From Lentibacillus jeotgali (lineage in GTDB: Bacteria > Bacillota > Bacilli > Bacillales > Amphibacillaceae), in NCBI RefSeq assembly GCF_000224785.1, contig NZ_AGAV01000022.1:1-64000 (forward strand): a stretch of 64,000 nucleotides of DNA. The letters are read 5' to 3'. The translations under genes were made by a program, and so were the position numbers. Below the pieces are notes generated by a model. The model had not been told where the DNA came from. It was given only the letters and a program-made list of their open reading frames with translations, and ran no database searches. Position 1 is the first letter of the stretch. Each line of letters opens with the position of its first letter. Shown here piece by piece: positions 26,880 to 35,339 of the stretch.

Positions 26880-27456
26880 AGTTCTGCTCAGAAAATGTTC
26901 CGGTGATGAAGAAAGTTGTCAGTCCAACCATCCCCACCATTAAACCAGAATAAATGAGGGTTGTCTCCTGAATAATAAACCAACCAAATAGTACCACAAT
27001 ACTATCAATTACCAGTATGATAAGTCCGACATTCATTGAAACAATTTTTGAAAGCATCAATGCCAGCAGGTCAACGCCCCCGGTACTAACTTTTGTCAGC
27101 AGCATGAGACCTATTCCAGTTCCCAGCAATAAACCTCCTGTAACGGAGCTGATTAAGATCGGCGGTGTATGCAAAGTCATCAAAGGCCGAAAATAATCAA
27201 TGAATAATGCCGTAACTAATAAACCATGAACACCATTATAGAAATACGTACGAAAATGAAACCAGGCGTAAATGTACAATGGCAGACTCAGTATGATAAT
27301 AGTCAAGCCCGGTTTCAGGCCTAGTGTATATTTGGCAATAAGCCCCAGACCTATCACGCCGCCATCTACCAGGTGATTCGGAATAATAAAATAGTTGATG
27401 CCAATTGCAATAAGGATACTGCCGGCCAGAACTGATGCTGTTTTTTTTAGCAACAT
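26878..27456 (-). CDS. YitT family membrane protein, short form
   Basis: A 192-residue protein with about five or six hydrophobic helices. ASVLAGSILIAIGINYFIIPNHLVDGGVIGLGLIAKY is the N-terminal repeat of the YitT/DUF161 family; LISSVTGGLLLGTGIGLMLLTKVSTGGVDLLALML is the second. The C-terminal cytoplasmic DUF2179 domain of full-length members is absent. Compare the full-length paralogue at 41131-41985. A copy of the ATTCAGTGG repeat lies just upstream. Function unknown. Confidence 0.85.
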   Translation of the reverse strand: MLLKKTASVLAGSILIAIGINYFIIPNHLVDGGVIGLGLIAKYTLGLKPGLTIIILSLPLYIYAWFHFRTYFYNGVHGLLVTALFIDYFRPLMTLHTPPILISSVTGGLLLGTGIGLMLLTKVSTGGVDLLALMLSKIVSMNVGLIILVIDSIVVLFGWFIIQETTLIYSGLMVGMVGLTTFFITGTFSEQN

Positions 27457-27481
27457 ATCACCACACTATTAAACTTGTCCC

Positions 27482-27516
27482 AAAATTAGGGGAAAAGTTC
27501 CACTAATTGAAGTTTC
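27482..27516 (-). repeat. Copy (d) of the ATTCAGTGG leader repeat, first hairpin only
   Basis: On the minus strand: GAAACTTCAATTAGTGGAAC, then TTTTCCCCTAATTTTG. AATTAG pairs with CTAATT, keeping the first stem-loop of the family. It lies about 25 bases upstream of the YitT start codon. Confidence 0.45.
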
Positions 27517-27843
27517 ACTCTATAAAAGATATGTCCAACCGAAGAAGTTTATCCATGGAAATTTGTTGGGAAGAAAAGAATGCTGTGATTATTGCTATTA
27601 TCAAATTATTTGGACAAATAAATCATCTATAGGAGGTAAGTTATGGATAGCATTTTAAGTGGACTGTGAATATGCATCAACAGTGAAGGCAGTTTGGGAC
27701 AGTAGATAACGTAACGCGAATCCACTATAAGAGAGAAGTGGATTCGCGTTAATCATTGTGATTGATTATCTGCGGGTATACACACATTGCATAAGCTTGG
27801 GGGAAATTATCGGGAACTTTTCAAAAATGACTAATTAAAGGAG
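27517..27843 (+). other. Intergenic stretch with an 8-codon frame and a perfect hairpin
   Basis: ATAGGAGGTAAGTT precedes ATG at 27643, encoding only MDSILSGL before TGA at 27667-27669. Downstream, TAACGCGAATCCACT (27712-27726) pairs perfectly with AGTGGATTCGCGTTA (27737-27751) over 10 bases, with no T-run on either strand. The ribosome binding site is too good to ignore, but the peptide is tiny. Nothing else is visible. Confidence 0.4.
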
Positions 27844-29178
27844 TCATTCACTTCCATCTGAATCTTTTTCCGGGTTTTCCTTTGTGACGATAACTTCTTC
27901 AATTCGTTTTTCTGTCGTCTGCTTCACTTTAAAACGAACGCCATTATAACTGAATTCGGGCTCTTCCCCTTCATCCGGAAAATATCCGATGTGGCCAATT
28001 AAGAATCCGTTTACCGTTTCATATTCATCTGTAGGTAATTTTACTTCCAGTAAATCTTCAATCTCATGAAGATGAGCCGTACCTGAAATAGAATATTTAT
28101 GATCGTCAATCTTTCTGAATTCGTCAACGGACGCTCCCGGACCTTCGTTTTCACTCAGTATTTCACCTACGATTTCCTCAATCGTATCTTCAATGGTTAC
28201 CAGACCTTCTGTTCCACCATATTCATCAAGAACAATGGCAATATGAATGTTGTCTTTTTGCATATCCTTGAATAAATTATTCAAATTTTGTGTCTCCAGG
28301 ACAAAATATGGTTTTCGAACCATCTGCCTTAGATCAAACATCTCTTTATCCCTATCTTCAAGGAATTGAATTAGATCTTTGGTATGGAAAACACCGATAA
28401 TATTGTCAATATCCCCTTCATATACAGGAAATCTTGTATATCTTTCCTGATTTACCCTTTGAACCGTTTCCTTTAAGTTGGTATCAACGGGAATCATGGA
28501 TATATCCGTACGGTGTGTGATAATGTCGGAAACCCTTTTATCATTAAATTCAAAGACATTATTGATCATCAACTTCTCGTCCAACTCAATATTGCCTTTG
28601 TCTCCGCCGGTATCTACCATCATTCGTATTTCTTCCTCAGTTGCCTCTTCATTATCTGCATGAGGGTCAACACCGAACAAGCGTACAACGGCATTTGTCG
28701 AAAGAGACAAAAGTTTAACGACCGGCAGTGTAATTTTGAATACCAGCGTAAGAGGTGAAGCAATGAATTTTGATAATGCCTCTGCTTTTTGCAGTGCAAT
28801 CTGCTTCGGGACGAGCTCACCGAATACGAGGGTGAAATACGAGAGAATGATTGTAATCATAACAACTGATATCGTTTGAAGTACCGACTGTGACAGCGGG
28901 ACACCCAGGTTATACAGTGCCTCTGACACGGGTTTGGCAAAGAAGTCAGCTGCAAAGGCACTTGCTAAAAACCCGGATAATGTTACCCCTATTTGAATGG
29001 TGGAAAGAAAACGGCTTGGTTCGGAGATCAGATTATAAAGCTTTTGTGACTTTGGATCTCCCTCGTCAGCCTGGCGCTTCACCTTATTCTCATTCAACGA
29101 GACCAGCACCAGTTCAGCTCCAGCAAAAAAGGCATTCAAAAAAATCATCAAGACTAGAACTCCAATAGCAACTAACAA
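27844..29178 (-). CDS. CNNM/CorC family protein (hemolysin-family, DUF21-CBS-CorC)
   Basis: A 444-residue membrane protein. Residues 1-190 hold the DUF21/CNNM transmembrane domain (MIFLNAFFAGAELVLVSLNENKVKRQADEGD at the start). A CBS pair follows (about 205-330, HRTDISMIPVDTNLKE and DNIIGVFHTKDLI), with VLDEYGGTEGLVTIEDTIEEIVGEI. The C-terminal CorC_HlyC domain (about 345-425) and an acidic tail end the protein. Relatives mediate magnesium efflux or resistance (B. subtilis YhdP/MpfA). A TTG start is used, with AAAGGAG 11 bases upstream. No Mg riboswitch was recognised in the 200 bases ahead. Confidence 0.9.
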   Translation of the reverse strand: MLVAIGVLVLMIFLNAFFAGAELVLVSLNENKVKRQADEGDPKSQKLYNLISEPSRFLSTIQIGVTLSGFLASAFAADFFAKPVSEALYNLGVPLSQSVLQTISVVMITIILSYFTLVFGELVPKQIALQKAEALSKFIASPLTLVFKITLPVVKLLSLSTNAVVRLFGVDPHADNEEATEEEIRMMVDTGGDKGNIELDEKLMINNVFEFNDKRVSDIITHRTDISMIPVDTNLKETVQRVNQERYTRFPVYEGDIDNIIGVFHTKDLIQFLEDRDKEMFDLRQMVRKPYFVLETQNLNNLFKDMQKDNIHIAIVLDEYGGTEGLVTIEDTIEEIVGEILSENEGPGASVDEFRKIDDHKYSISGTAHLHEIEDLLEVKLPTDEYETVNGFLIGHIGYFPDEGEEPEFSYNGVRFKVKQTTEKRIEEVIVTKENPEKDSDGSE

Positions 29179-29386
29179 TTAAACTTGCACTCCTTTTATT
29201 TAAAAAATCAATACGTTCATAACGCGCAGTAGTGTTGTTTATAATCGTAACAAAAATCTGACTCAAAAGACATCGCAACACCCTGGCACCGTCACCATTG
29301 TCAAAATGGGCGAGGATGGCAACCAAATGTAAGACGTCATATATATTTTGCGATTAAATGTCGTTCATTATCACTATGACGAACAA

Positions 29387-30370
29387 TCATCTGTTAAAGA
29401 TCAGATACTGCACGACAAAGTAACCGATAACCGTTATGACGGAAGGTAAGCTGTATGCCGCGAGAGATGTTGAGCGCTGTCGCAGAAAGGCCCAAATGAC
29501 CATCACGATAAGCAAAGACCCCCCAAATGCTGATACCAAGTGTGAGCCGGATGCGTCTGCTAAAATTGATCCTCCCTGATAAACAACATCTGAAATCGCC
29601 AATATGATCATATTGAATGAATTGCTTCCGAGGATTGCCCCGACAGCCAAATTGACATTTTTTAACCGGAGTGCCGAAAAGACAGAAACGGCTTCCGGAA
29701 GTGAGGTGGTCGCCGCAATCAGGAAACTTCCGATGAAGCTGGAACCCAATCCGGTTACAACAGCTATCTGGTCACCTGTTACCGAGAGAAGCGTCCCTGC
29801 CCCCAAAATAAAAATTGCCGCAATAATGAAACCGATAATCGCATGTTTAACAGAGACCGACTTCTTTTCGTCGGTTGTCTCTTTTGCTTTTTCTTCACTG
29901 ACCGAGGGTGATGGCGTTTTACTGATTACGATCAATCCGACAATATAGGCAGCCAAAATCAGTAATGAATCCGCACCGATTCCCAGAAGGGTGTAGTCAA
30001 TCCGAAGCACAAGTGCCACAGATACAAGGATCATCAATAGCAGCCCCAAAAATGCGGTATACTTATGGTTGCTGCTTGCCAAATCAAACAACTTATGTTT
30101 TCTATAGTACAAGTCAAACGCTGCAATAATGAATACATTAAAAACATTGGATCCAAGCATGTTCCCGACTGCTATATCAATATTATCAATTAACACTGCA
30201 GAGAAGCTTGTCGTAACTTCGGGCAGTGAAGTGGCGCCTGCCAACAGAATGGTTCCGACCATCATTCCGCCCATTGCTGTTTTTTCACTTATCACGTCTG
30301 CATACTCAGATAATTTCATTGCAGTATATACTGTTACTGCGGCTGCAAGAAAAAACCATACAAATACCAA
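29387..30370 (-). CDS. Sodium/calcium antiporter family protein (CaCA)
   Basis: A 327-residue membrane protein with about ten helices in two inverted halves. Each half carries an alpha-repeat signature: GTILLAGATSLPEVTTSFSAVLIDNIDIAVGNMLGSNVFNV (about 40-80) and GSFLIAATTSLPEAVSVFSALRLKNVNLAVGAILGSNSFNM (about 213-253). The Glu of each SLPE and Asn of GSN bind the cation. A charged cytoplasmic loop (PSVSEEKAKETTDEKKS) links the halves. TTG start with AAGGAG eight bases upstream. It probably exports Ca2+ in exchange for Na+ or H+. It lies next to, but 208 bases from, the CorC gene. Confidence 0.9.
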   Translation of the reverse strand: MVFVWFFLAAAVTVYTAMKLSEYADVISEKTAMGGMMVGTILLAGATSLPEVTTSFSAVLIDNIDIAVGNMLGSNVFNVFIIAAFDLYYRKHKLFDLASSNHKYTAFLGLLLMILVSVALVLRIDYTLLGIGADSLLILAAYIVGLIVISKTPSPSVSEEKAKETTDEKKSVSVKHAIIGFIIAAIFILGAGTLLSVTGDQIAVVTGLGSSFIGSFLIAATTSLPEAVSVFSALRLKNVNLAVGAILGSNSFNMIILAISDVVYQGGSILADASGSHLVSAFGGSLLIVMVIWAFLRQRSTSLAAYSLPSVITVIGYFVVQYLIFNR

Positions 30371-30557
30371 ACTAACAACTCCTTGTATATTGGACAGTTC
30401 ATATCTTTAGAATACCCTAAAATGAATATGTTAAAGATAGGTCGTAACGTTATGTCATGGAATTGTCACGATATTTGGTGAAATTAGTCGATTTACTGCT
30501 GGAATCGGCGGTAAACGTATAAAAGTAGCATGTTAGTAAAAGGAAAACTTGCCGCCC

Positions 30558-30586
30558 TTGACTGAATTCAGATGTTCGTATATAGT
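30558..30586 (+). promoter_or_regulatory. SigA promoter of the guanidine riboswitch operon
   Basis: TTGACT, exactly 17 bases, TATAGT; transcription would begin near 30593, just before the aptamer. Confidence 0.8.
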
Positions 30587-30598
30587 GTGAGTAATATA

Positions 30599-30720
30599 AA
30601 GTTTTCTAGGGTTCCGCAGCAGCTGCTGGTCTGGTCCGAGAGAAAACGCACGAAATGTGTACACGGCGGGATAAAAGCCCGGGAGGATATCTGAATGCTG
30701 GATATCTTCCCGGGCTTTTC
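30599..30720 (+). promoter_or_regulatory. Guanidine-I (ykkC class) riboswitch with terminator
   Basis: Conserved ykkC aptamer words are present in order: CTAGGGTTCCG, then GGTCTGGTCCGAGAGAAAAC, then ACACGGCGGGATAAAAGCCC and GGGAGG. GTTTTC and GAAAAC close the first stem. The 3' part of the aptamer (GCCCGGGAGGATATC) is also the left arm of a terminator whose right arm is GATATCTTCCCGGGC, followed by TTTTCGCTTT. Guanidine binding would block the terminator and switch the exporter genes on, as is known for this class. Confidence 0.95.
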
Positions 30721-30755
30721 GCTTTAATTACAAGTCAGAATCAGAGGTGATAATA

Positions 30756-31094
30756 GTGAACAAGAGCTGGAATATTTTGTTTTTGGCCGGATTGTTTGAA
30801 ATCGGCTGGGTTGTCGGGCTGAAACATGCTGACAGTGTCATGACCTGGATTTTGACAGCGATTGCCATTTATTTAAGTATGCATTTACTCATACTTGCAT
30901 CCCAAAAGCTTCCGGTGGGGACAGCGTATGCCGTGTTTGCCGGGATGGGGGCAACAGGAACCGTCATTCTGGAAATTGTTGTGTTTGGTGAACCCTTTCG
31001 TTTAGTTAAAATTCTTCTCATTTTATTATTGTTAGGTGGCGTCATCGGGCTGAAACTCGTTACGGAGGAAGAGGCAGGTGAGCGGGAGTCATGA
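30756..31094 (+). CDS. gdnC: SMR family guanidinium exporter subunit (YkkC-like)
   Basis: A 112-residue small multidrug resistance-family protein with four helices. The active-site Glu lies in the first helix (AGLFEIGWVVGLKHADS) and the conserved KLPVGTAYAVFAGMGATGTVILEIVVFGEP follows in helix 3. GTG at 30756 follows AGAGGTGA. The guanidine-I riboswitch upstream assigns the cargo: such pairs export guanidinium in exchange for protons. Its stop overlaps the next start (ATGA). The gdn symbol follows B. subtilis ykkCD and rests on context. Confidence 0.9.
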   Translation: MNKSWNILFLAGLFEIGWVVGLKHADSVMTWILTAIAIYLSMHLLILASQKLPVGTAYAVFAGMGATGTVILEIVVFGEPFRLVKILLILLLLGGVIGLKLVTEEEAGERES

Positions 31095-31405
31095 GTTGGA
31101 TTTATTTAGTCATTGCCGGAGTTGGCGAAATTCTTGGCGTGATGGGTATTAATAAAGTAAATGAACAAAAAAGCATCCTCTCGTTTACGTGGCTGATTGG
31201 CGGCTTTCTGTTTAGCTTTCTATTTTTGACACTGGCTATGGAAGAATTGCCGATGGGGACCGCTTATGCGATATGGACGGGAATTGGTACAGCAGGCAGT
31301 GCGATCGCCGGGATGATTTTTTATAATGAGTCAACGGACTGGCGCCGTATTTTGTTCATCGGCATGATTATTTCGGCGGCTGTGGGTCTGAAGCTGATTA
31401 CCTGA
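31091..31405 (+). CDS. gdnD: SMR family guanidinium exporter subunit (YkkD-like)
   Basis: A 104-residue partner of the preceding protein, with four helices, the essential Glu in VIAGVGEILGVMGINKVNE and the signature LPMGTAYAIWTGIGTAGSAIAGMIFYNE. Paired SMR proteins under a guanidine-I switch work as a heterodimer in opposed topology. Translationally coupled to the first gene through a 4-base overlap. No clear terminator follows it. Confidence 0.9.
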   Translation: MSWIYLVIAGVGEILGVMGINKVNEQKSILSFTWLIGGFLFSFLFLTLAMEELPMGTAYAIWTGIGTAGSAIAGMIFYNESTDWRRILFIGMIISAAVGLKLIT

Positions 31406-31482
31406 GATGTTTAGCTGACGCACTATATGGATAAACACGTATTAGGAAATCGAAATAATCTTTAAGGGAGTGCCGATATCCA

Positions 31483-32286
31483 ATGAGTTTGCGTCAACAG
31501 ATTAAACAGCTGGAAAACGTTAAAAAAGAGCAGGACAATAAAGTTCTGTCGATGTATTTAAACACAGACCCATCTGACCCTGAACAGCAGGCCGGTGAGT
31601 GGAAAATTCATCTAAAAAATGGTTTAAGAAATTTCGAAAGCTATTTGGAGGAAGATAATAACAAAGAAGAACTGAAAAACTTTCAGCTCGTTAAGCAAAA
31701 GGTCGAAAAGTTTGTTCACGGCAATGAACAGCATTTCCGCAAAGGTATTATTTTATTTGCATCCGCAGACGAAGAGGTTTGGTTTGCGGATCGCTTCCAG
31801 ATGCCCGTAAGAACTGAATTTTTCTGGGAAGAGGAGCCAAAGCTCGAACAATTGAAGGAGCTGCTTGAAACTTATCCGAAATCAGGTATCATCCTAGTAC
31901 AGAAAAATATAATCAAATTGATTGAAGCACACTTAAATGAAATTCTGGATAGCGAATATTATGAGCTTGATATCGATACCGAAAAATGGCGTCAATTTTC
32001 CGGTCCGCACCAGGCACAGGCCTCAATGGGATCCGGGGGCAAAAGTCTGCAGCAGGATAAGTTTAACGCCCGTTATGAAGCGAATAAACAACGCTGGTAT
32101 AAAAATATTGCCCCTAAACTAGATAAGAAAGCCAAAGAGCAGGAATGGGAGAAAATTTATGTCGTCGGTGAACCGGATGATGCTTCCGAGCTGGAAAACG
32201 AAATGAACAAGCCGGTTACGGAACTGATTCAGAAAAACCTACTGGACCATGAAGAATCAAAGGTGCTGGAAGAGATTTTTGGCTAA
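31483..32286 (+). CDS. Archaeo-eukaryotic release factor-like protein (VLRF1/baeRF type)
   Basis: A 267-residue soluble protein. The N-terminal LSMYLNTDPSDPEQQAGEWKIHLKNGLRNFESYL and KGIILFASADEEVWFADRFQMPVRTEFFW have the pattern of the eRF1 N- and middle-domain-like proteins of bacilli. The segment ASMGSGGKSLQQDKFNARYEANKQRWYKNIAPKL resembles the GGWSQ/GGQ-bearing loop region of release factors, here GSGGKS followed by QQDKF. These families are proposed to act on stalled ribosomes. Assignment is by pattern only. Good AAGGGAG upstream of ATG 31483. Confidence 0.55.
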   Translation: MSLRQQIKQLENVKKEQDNKVLSMYLNTDPSDPEQQAGEWKIHLKNGLRNFESYLEEDNNKEELKNFQLVKQKVEKFVHGNEQHFRKGIILFASADEEVWFADRFQMPVRTEFFWEEEPKLEQLKELLETYPKSGIILVQKNIIKLIEAHLNEILDSEYYELDIDTEKWRQFSGPHQAQASMGSGGKSLQQDKFNARYEANKQRWYKNIAPKLDKKAKEQEWEKIYVVGEPDDASELENEMNKPVTELIQKNLLDHEESKVLEEIFG

Positions 32287-32302
32287 TTGCCAGCCAAGCG
32301 AG

Positions 32303-32400
32303 TGAACTTCAAACAGTGGGGCGTCTCCCCCACTGTTTGTCAGTTAAGCCGGATCGAACATTTCCATTTAAGGTCACTTTACCGCCGTAGTTTGGAAAGT
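32303..32400 (+). repeat. Diverged copy (f) of the ATTCAGTGG leader repeat
   Basis: It begins GAACTTCAAACAGTGGGGCG and then TCTCCCCCACTGTTTGTCAG, a strong hairpin. It continues with TTAAGCCGGATCGAACATTT and, further on, ACCGCCGTAGTTTGG, in the same order as the copy at 52207. It may double as terminator of the preceding gene. The following stretch to 32606 holds no intact gene and is AT-rich. Confidence 0.5.
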
Positions 32401-32606
32401 TTACTGCCGTTACATGAGGGATAAAGGGGGCTTCCTTTTGAGTAATGGGTTCATTTTTGGGGAAAGAAAATACAATATAACAATTTAGGGATACAATCAC
32501 AAGTGATTTTAGTATCCTTTTTTTAATGATAAATCGGGTTTATCTTTGTTTAACATTAGAAAAATCAGCAAAACTAGCAATCATTTTAGCAGGTGTGCAT
32601 GATTTA

Positions 32607-33011
32607 TAGACTGGAATGGACGTGCCAAACGCAATCGACCCAAAAGACAGAGACTTTATCAAAGTTGAGCCGCACCGGAATATGAATACCGTATTGGAGG
32701 CTTTGACAAATGAACTTGGAATACGTATGCGTAAAGTGGAAATGGAGTACTCCAGACGTCATCGCTATGTTCAAGAGTTTGAGTTCATGCCGGGTAGCGA
32801 TTTCCACCGTGATTTGGATGAATTGGAAGCAAGCAGAGTTGAACTTATCCTTCAGATTGACCGACGTGCTAAAGGACTGGGCGGACTGTTTTCAGAAGCA
32901 CTGGAAATGGATGAAGATTTTGTACGTGTTTCATTCACAGATGCAGAAATCAACCAAGGTGTCCATTCAGTAGCAGACAAGCTAAGGATAACGATTCAGC
33001 AGTTCACTTAA
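32607..33011 (+). pseudogene. spo0M: Truncated sporulation-control gene (Spo0M C-terminal half)
   Basis: The frame from ATG 32616 encodes 131 residues (MDVPNAIDPKDRDFIKVEPH, then RYVQEFEFMPGSDFHRDLDELE and LQIDRRAKGLGGLFSEALEMDE). These match the C-terminal half of Spo0M, a protein of about 250-260 residues with an arrestin-like fold. Homology extends upstream of the ATG by Thr-Gly (ACT GGA, as in Spo0M TGLD) and then meets an in-frame TAG at 32607-32609 minus one codon (TAG 32607-32609 precedes ACT 32610). The N-terminal half is not found in the upstream DNA. There is no good ribosome binding site for ATG 32616. I call it a remnant. Confidence 0.7.
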
Positions 33012-33020
33012 GAAAGCAAC

Positions 33021-33058
33021 ACCCCGCAGGCTTTTGACTTGCGGGTTAAATTCTTTTA
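33021..33058 (+). terminator. Rho-independent terminator after the spo0M remnant
   Basis: CCCGCA pairs with TGCGGG across a loop and is followed by TTAAATTCTTTT. It was presumably the terminator of the original gene. Confidence 0.65.
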
Positions 33059-33448
33059 AGGGGGCGGTGGGATGAACATCTCGATTAAAATTGCTTTATC
33101 ATATCTATTAATACCGTAAATATTTCTATATATTTTACCTGTAATTCTTATGCTAATCACCATTGTTTATGCTGCAGAAAATATTAACAAAATAGAAACG
33201 ATAAGCGGTTAAAAGAATCAATAATCGGGTGCTAATCAGGAATAAAGATTAGAACAATACTCCATCCTAGGTGCAAGAAACGGTGCATCGGGCAGAGTAG
33301 AAGCATAAAAATATAATTCTTTAACAAGAAAGAAAAGTGGGAATTCATGAGACCCCACATCATCGTGGTACAGTCATCGTATCACCTGAAATTTGCTATA
33401 AGGTGTAAAATAGGTGATGTGAACATTTTGTATGAATGGAGGAACAGA
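33059..33448. other. Intergenic stretch without a recognised feature
   Basis: AT-rich sequence without a gene. The only structure noted is a weak CACC/GGTG hairpin near 33380-33403 (CACCTGAAATTTGCTATAAG, then GTG), ahead of the DUF2252 gene. The frame of that gene is open from 33347, but without a binding site. Confidence 0.5.
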
Positions 33449-34792
33449 ATGGAGCCAACAAAGATCGAACGTATTGAATCCACACGGCGGTATTTGCGAA
33501 AACATGCAATTAAGACGATTTTAAACGAATACGACAGCGAGATTCTCGGTTTAAGCATTGAAAATCAGAAAGAGAAGTACCAAAAGATGACCAGCAGCCC
33601 GTTTCAATTTTACCGAGGTAGCGCGTATTTGTTCTACTATGATGTCTTGCGCATGCCGATTTCCTTTCACACCCCGGCGGACAAGCCGACGTGGCTGCAA
33701 GGAGACCTGCATTTTGAAAATTTCAGTGCCTTCATGAACAAAAAAGGTGACATGGTTTTCGATACGGATGATTTTGACGAAGGCTATTTGGGATCGTATT
33801 TACACGATGTGCTGCGGATGACAGCAAGCATTGCCTTGTTTGCCGAGGAACTTAATTACAACGAAAACGAACAAAAAAGTTTAATTCGCACGTTTTTACA
33901 AACTTATTATGAGCAAATTAAGGATTTTGCTGAAGATAACGCGGACCCGGGCACACTTATGTTTAATGATGCCAATACAGCTGGCCCGGTTCAGCATGCT
34001 TTACAATCGTTAAAAACAAAAGAACGAGAAGAAGTTCTTGAGGAGGTCACAACCTTAGACAGCGAGCAGCGGCAGTTTGTGCGTTCGGAACAGCTGGAAT
34101 CACTTAACGAAGAAGAGCGCGTAGCTTTGGAAAATGCATGGCCGGAATATATCGCTTCGATTGATGCGGAAAATGAACAACAAAAAGGCTTTTTCCACAT
34201 CAAAGACGTTGTGAAAAAACATGGAGCGGGCACAGGTTCAATCGGTCTTTCACGTTATTATATTCTCATTGAAGGGAAAAAAGACGGAAAGCAACGTGAT
34301 GATATTGTGCTGGAAGCAAAAGAAGCGCGTACGCCGGTTCCTGCACATTTCCTTTCATATGACGAATTGTTTACCGAGGACAAAGCTCACCATGGCAGGC
34401 GCGTGATTACAACACAAAAGGCCATGCACTATTTGGAGGATCCATTCTTGGGTTATTTAACCATTGGAGACCACCATTTTTACGTTAGGGAAAACTCACC
34501 TTTTGACGAAAGTGTCGATCAAGAGGAATTGACCGAAACAAAAGGAATGAACGACACTGTAGAAGTAATGGGTAAAATAACAGCAAAGATCCATGCGCGC
34601 GCGGATGCTGACGCTGATGAAATTCCGCTTTCCTATGAGAGTGAAGAAGAAATTTTAAAGGCGATAGGTGATGATTTTAATCATTTCTTATCCGAAGTCG
34701 TAGTATGGTCGATGTTTTACAAAAACCAGGTAAATCAGGACTATCTATTGTTTTGTGAATGGTGTCGGGATGAATTTGATATCGAAATTTAG
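33449..34792 (+). CDS. DUF2252 family protein (kinase-like fold)
   Basis: About 447 residues, starting at ATG 33449 because GGAGG lies six bases upstream. DUF2252 proteins look like distant aminoglycoside-phosphotransferase/kinase relatives. PTWLQGDLHFENFSAFMNKKGDMVFDTDDFDEGYLGSYLHDVLRM (about 80-120) holds the catalytic-loop-like GDLHFEN and the metal-binding-like DTDDFDE. Near the N-terminus is FYRGSAYLFYYD. The substrate is unknown. It is a single gene followed by a terminator. Confidence 0.8.
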   Translation: MEPTKIERIESTRRYLRKHAIKTILNEYDSEILGLSIENQKEKYQKMTSSPFQFYRGSAYLFYYDVLRMPISFHTPADKPTWLQGDLHFENFSAFMNKKGDMVFDTDDFDEGYLGSYLHDVLRMTASIALFAEELNYNENEQKSLIRTFLQTYYEQIKDFAEDNADPGTLMFNDANTAGPVQHALQSLKTKEREEVLEEVTTLDSEQRQFVRSEQLESLNEEERVALENAWPEYIASIDAENEQQKGFFHIKDVVKKHGAGTGSIGLSRYYILIEGKKDGKQRDDIVLEAKEARTPVPAHFLSYDELFTEDKAHHGRRVITTQKAMHYLEDPFLGYLTIGDHHFYVRENSPFDESVDQEELTETKGMNDTVEVMGKITAKIHARADADADEIPLSYESEEEILKAIGDDFNHFLSEVVVWSMFYKNQVNQDYLLFCEWCRDEFDIEI

Positions 34793-34797
34793 AAAAA

Positions 34798-34828
34798 ATC
34801 GGGATTAACCGTTTCTGCGGTTCCCGAC
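34798..34828 (+). terminator. Terminator after the DUF2252 gene
   Basis: TCGGGA pairs with TCCCGA enclosing an inner CCG/CGG stem. The downstream T content is low (CTGTTTCAGTT), so strength is uncertain. Confidence 0.55.
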
Positions 34829-35041
34829 TGTTTCAGTTGCCCCTTATAACAAACCAGTATTTTTCAAATATTCATTCGTAGTTATACTACTAATTTTCCA
34901 AGTACTTGGTAATATAGCAAAAGCAACAATAACGTGTTATATCAAATAAACGAATCAAATCAAATCAACACCTGGGAATGACAAAACTGTTACGCTCCGT
35001 TGTATGTATTGCAATAATTATGGTTGTTATATCCAAAATGA

Positions 35042-35146
35042 CTATTCTTCTACGATAGTAATCACCTCCCTCCCTGGGAAGTCTCCCACCGAAGACTACC
35101 GACGAGCGACAGTGCTGCCAACCCCTCATGCGAAGCCAGTCTATTG
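35042..35146 (-). pseudogene. Decayed holin-like toxin locus (copy 2) with its leader
   Basis: The minus-strand leader starts CAATAGACTGGCTTCGCATG (35146 downward) and ends GACTTCCC, AGG, GAGGGAGGTG, matching the intact locus at 14426-14489. The frame from GTG 35065 reads MITIVEE and stops at TAG 35042-35044. A following TCATTTTGGAT resembles the MISFWM codons of the intact gene, suggesting a short deletion and frameshift. The rest of 34829-35339 is AT-rich and has no gene. Confidence 0.6.
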
Positions 35147-35339
35147 TATTTTATTAAGATATTTATACAGCTTCTATAAAACTGATCATATTACCAATTA
35201 TATTAAGTTTATTGTTAAGCTAACGGGCACTTATCTCTAATAAGACTACTTAATTCTGAATAAGACCTAGAAAATGTTTAGGAGATATTACTGTGATAAA
35301 ATAGTGGTGATAAATGCTGCATGAAAGGGTTGAACTAAA

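Noticed and set aside
29230-29345. Minus-strand frame beginning MTSYIWLPSSPILTMV ahead of the CorC gene, and a possible Mg riboswitch
   Set aside because: No ribosome binding site for the frame, and none of the conserved M-box words are present.
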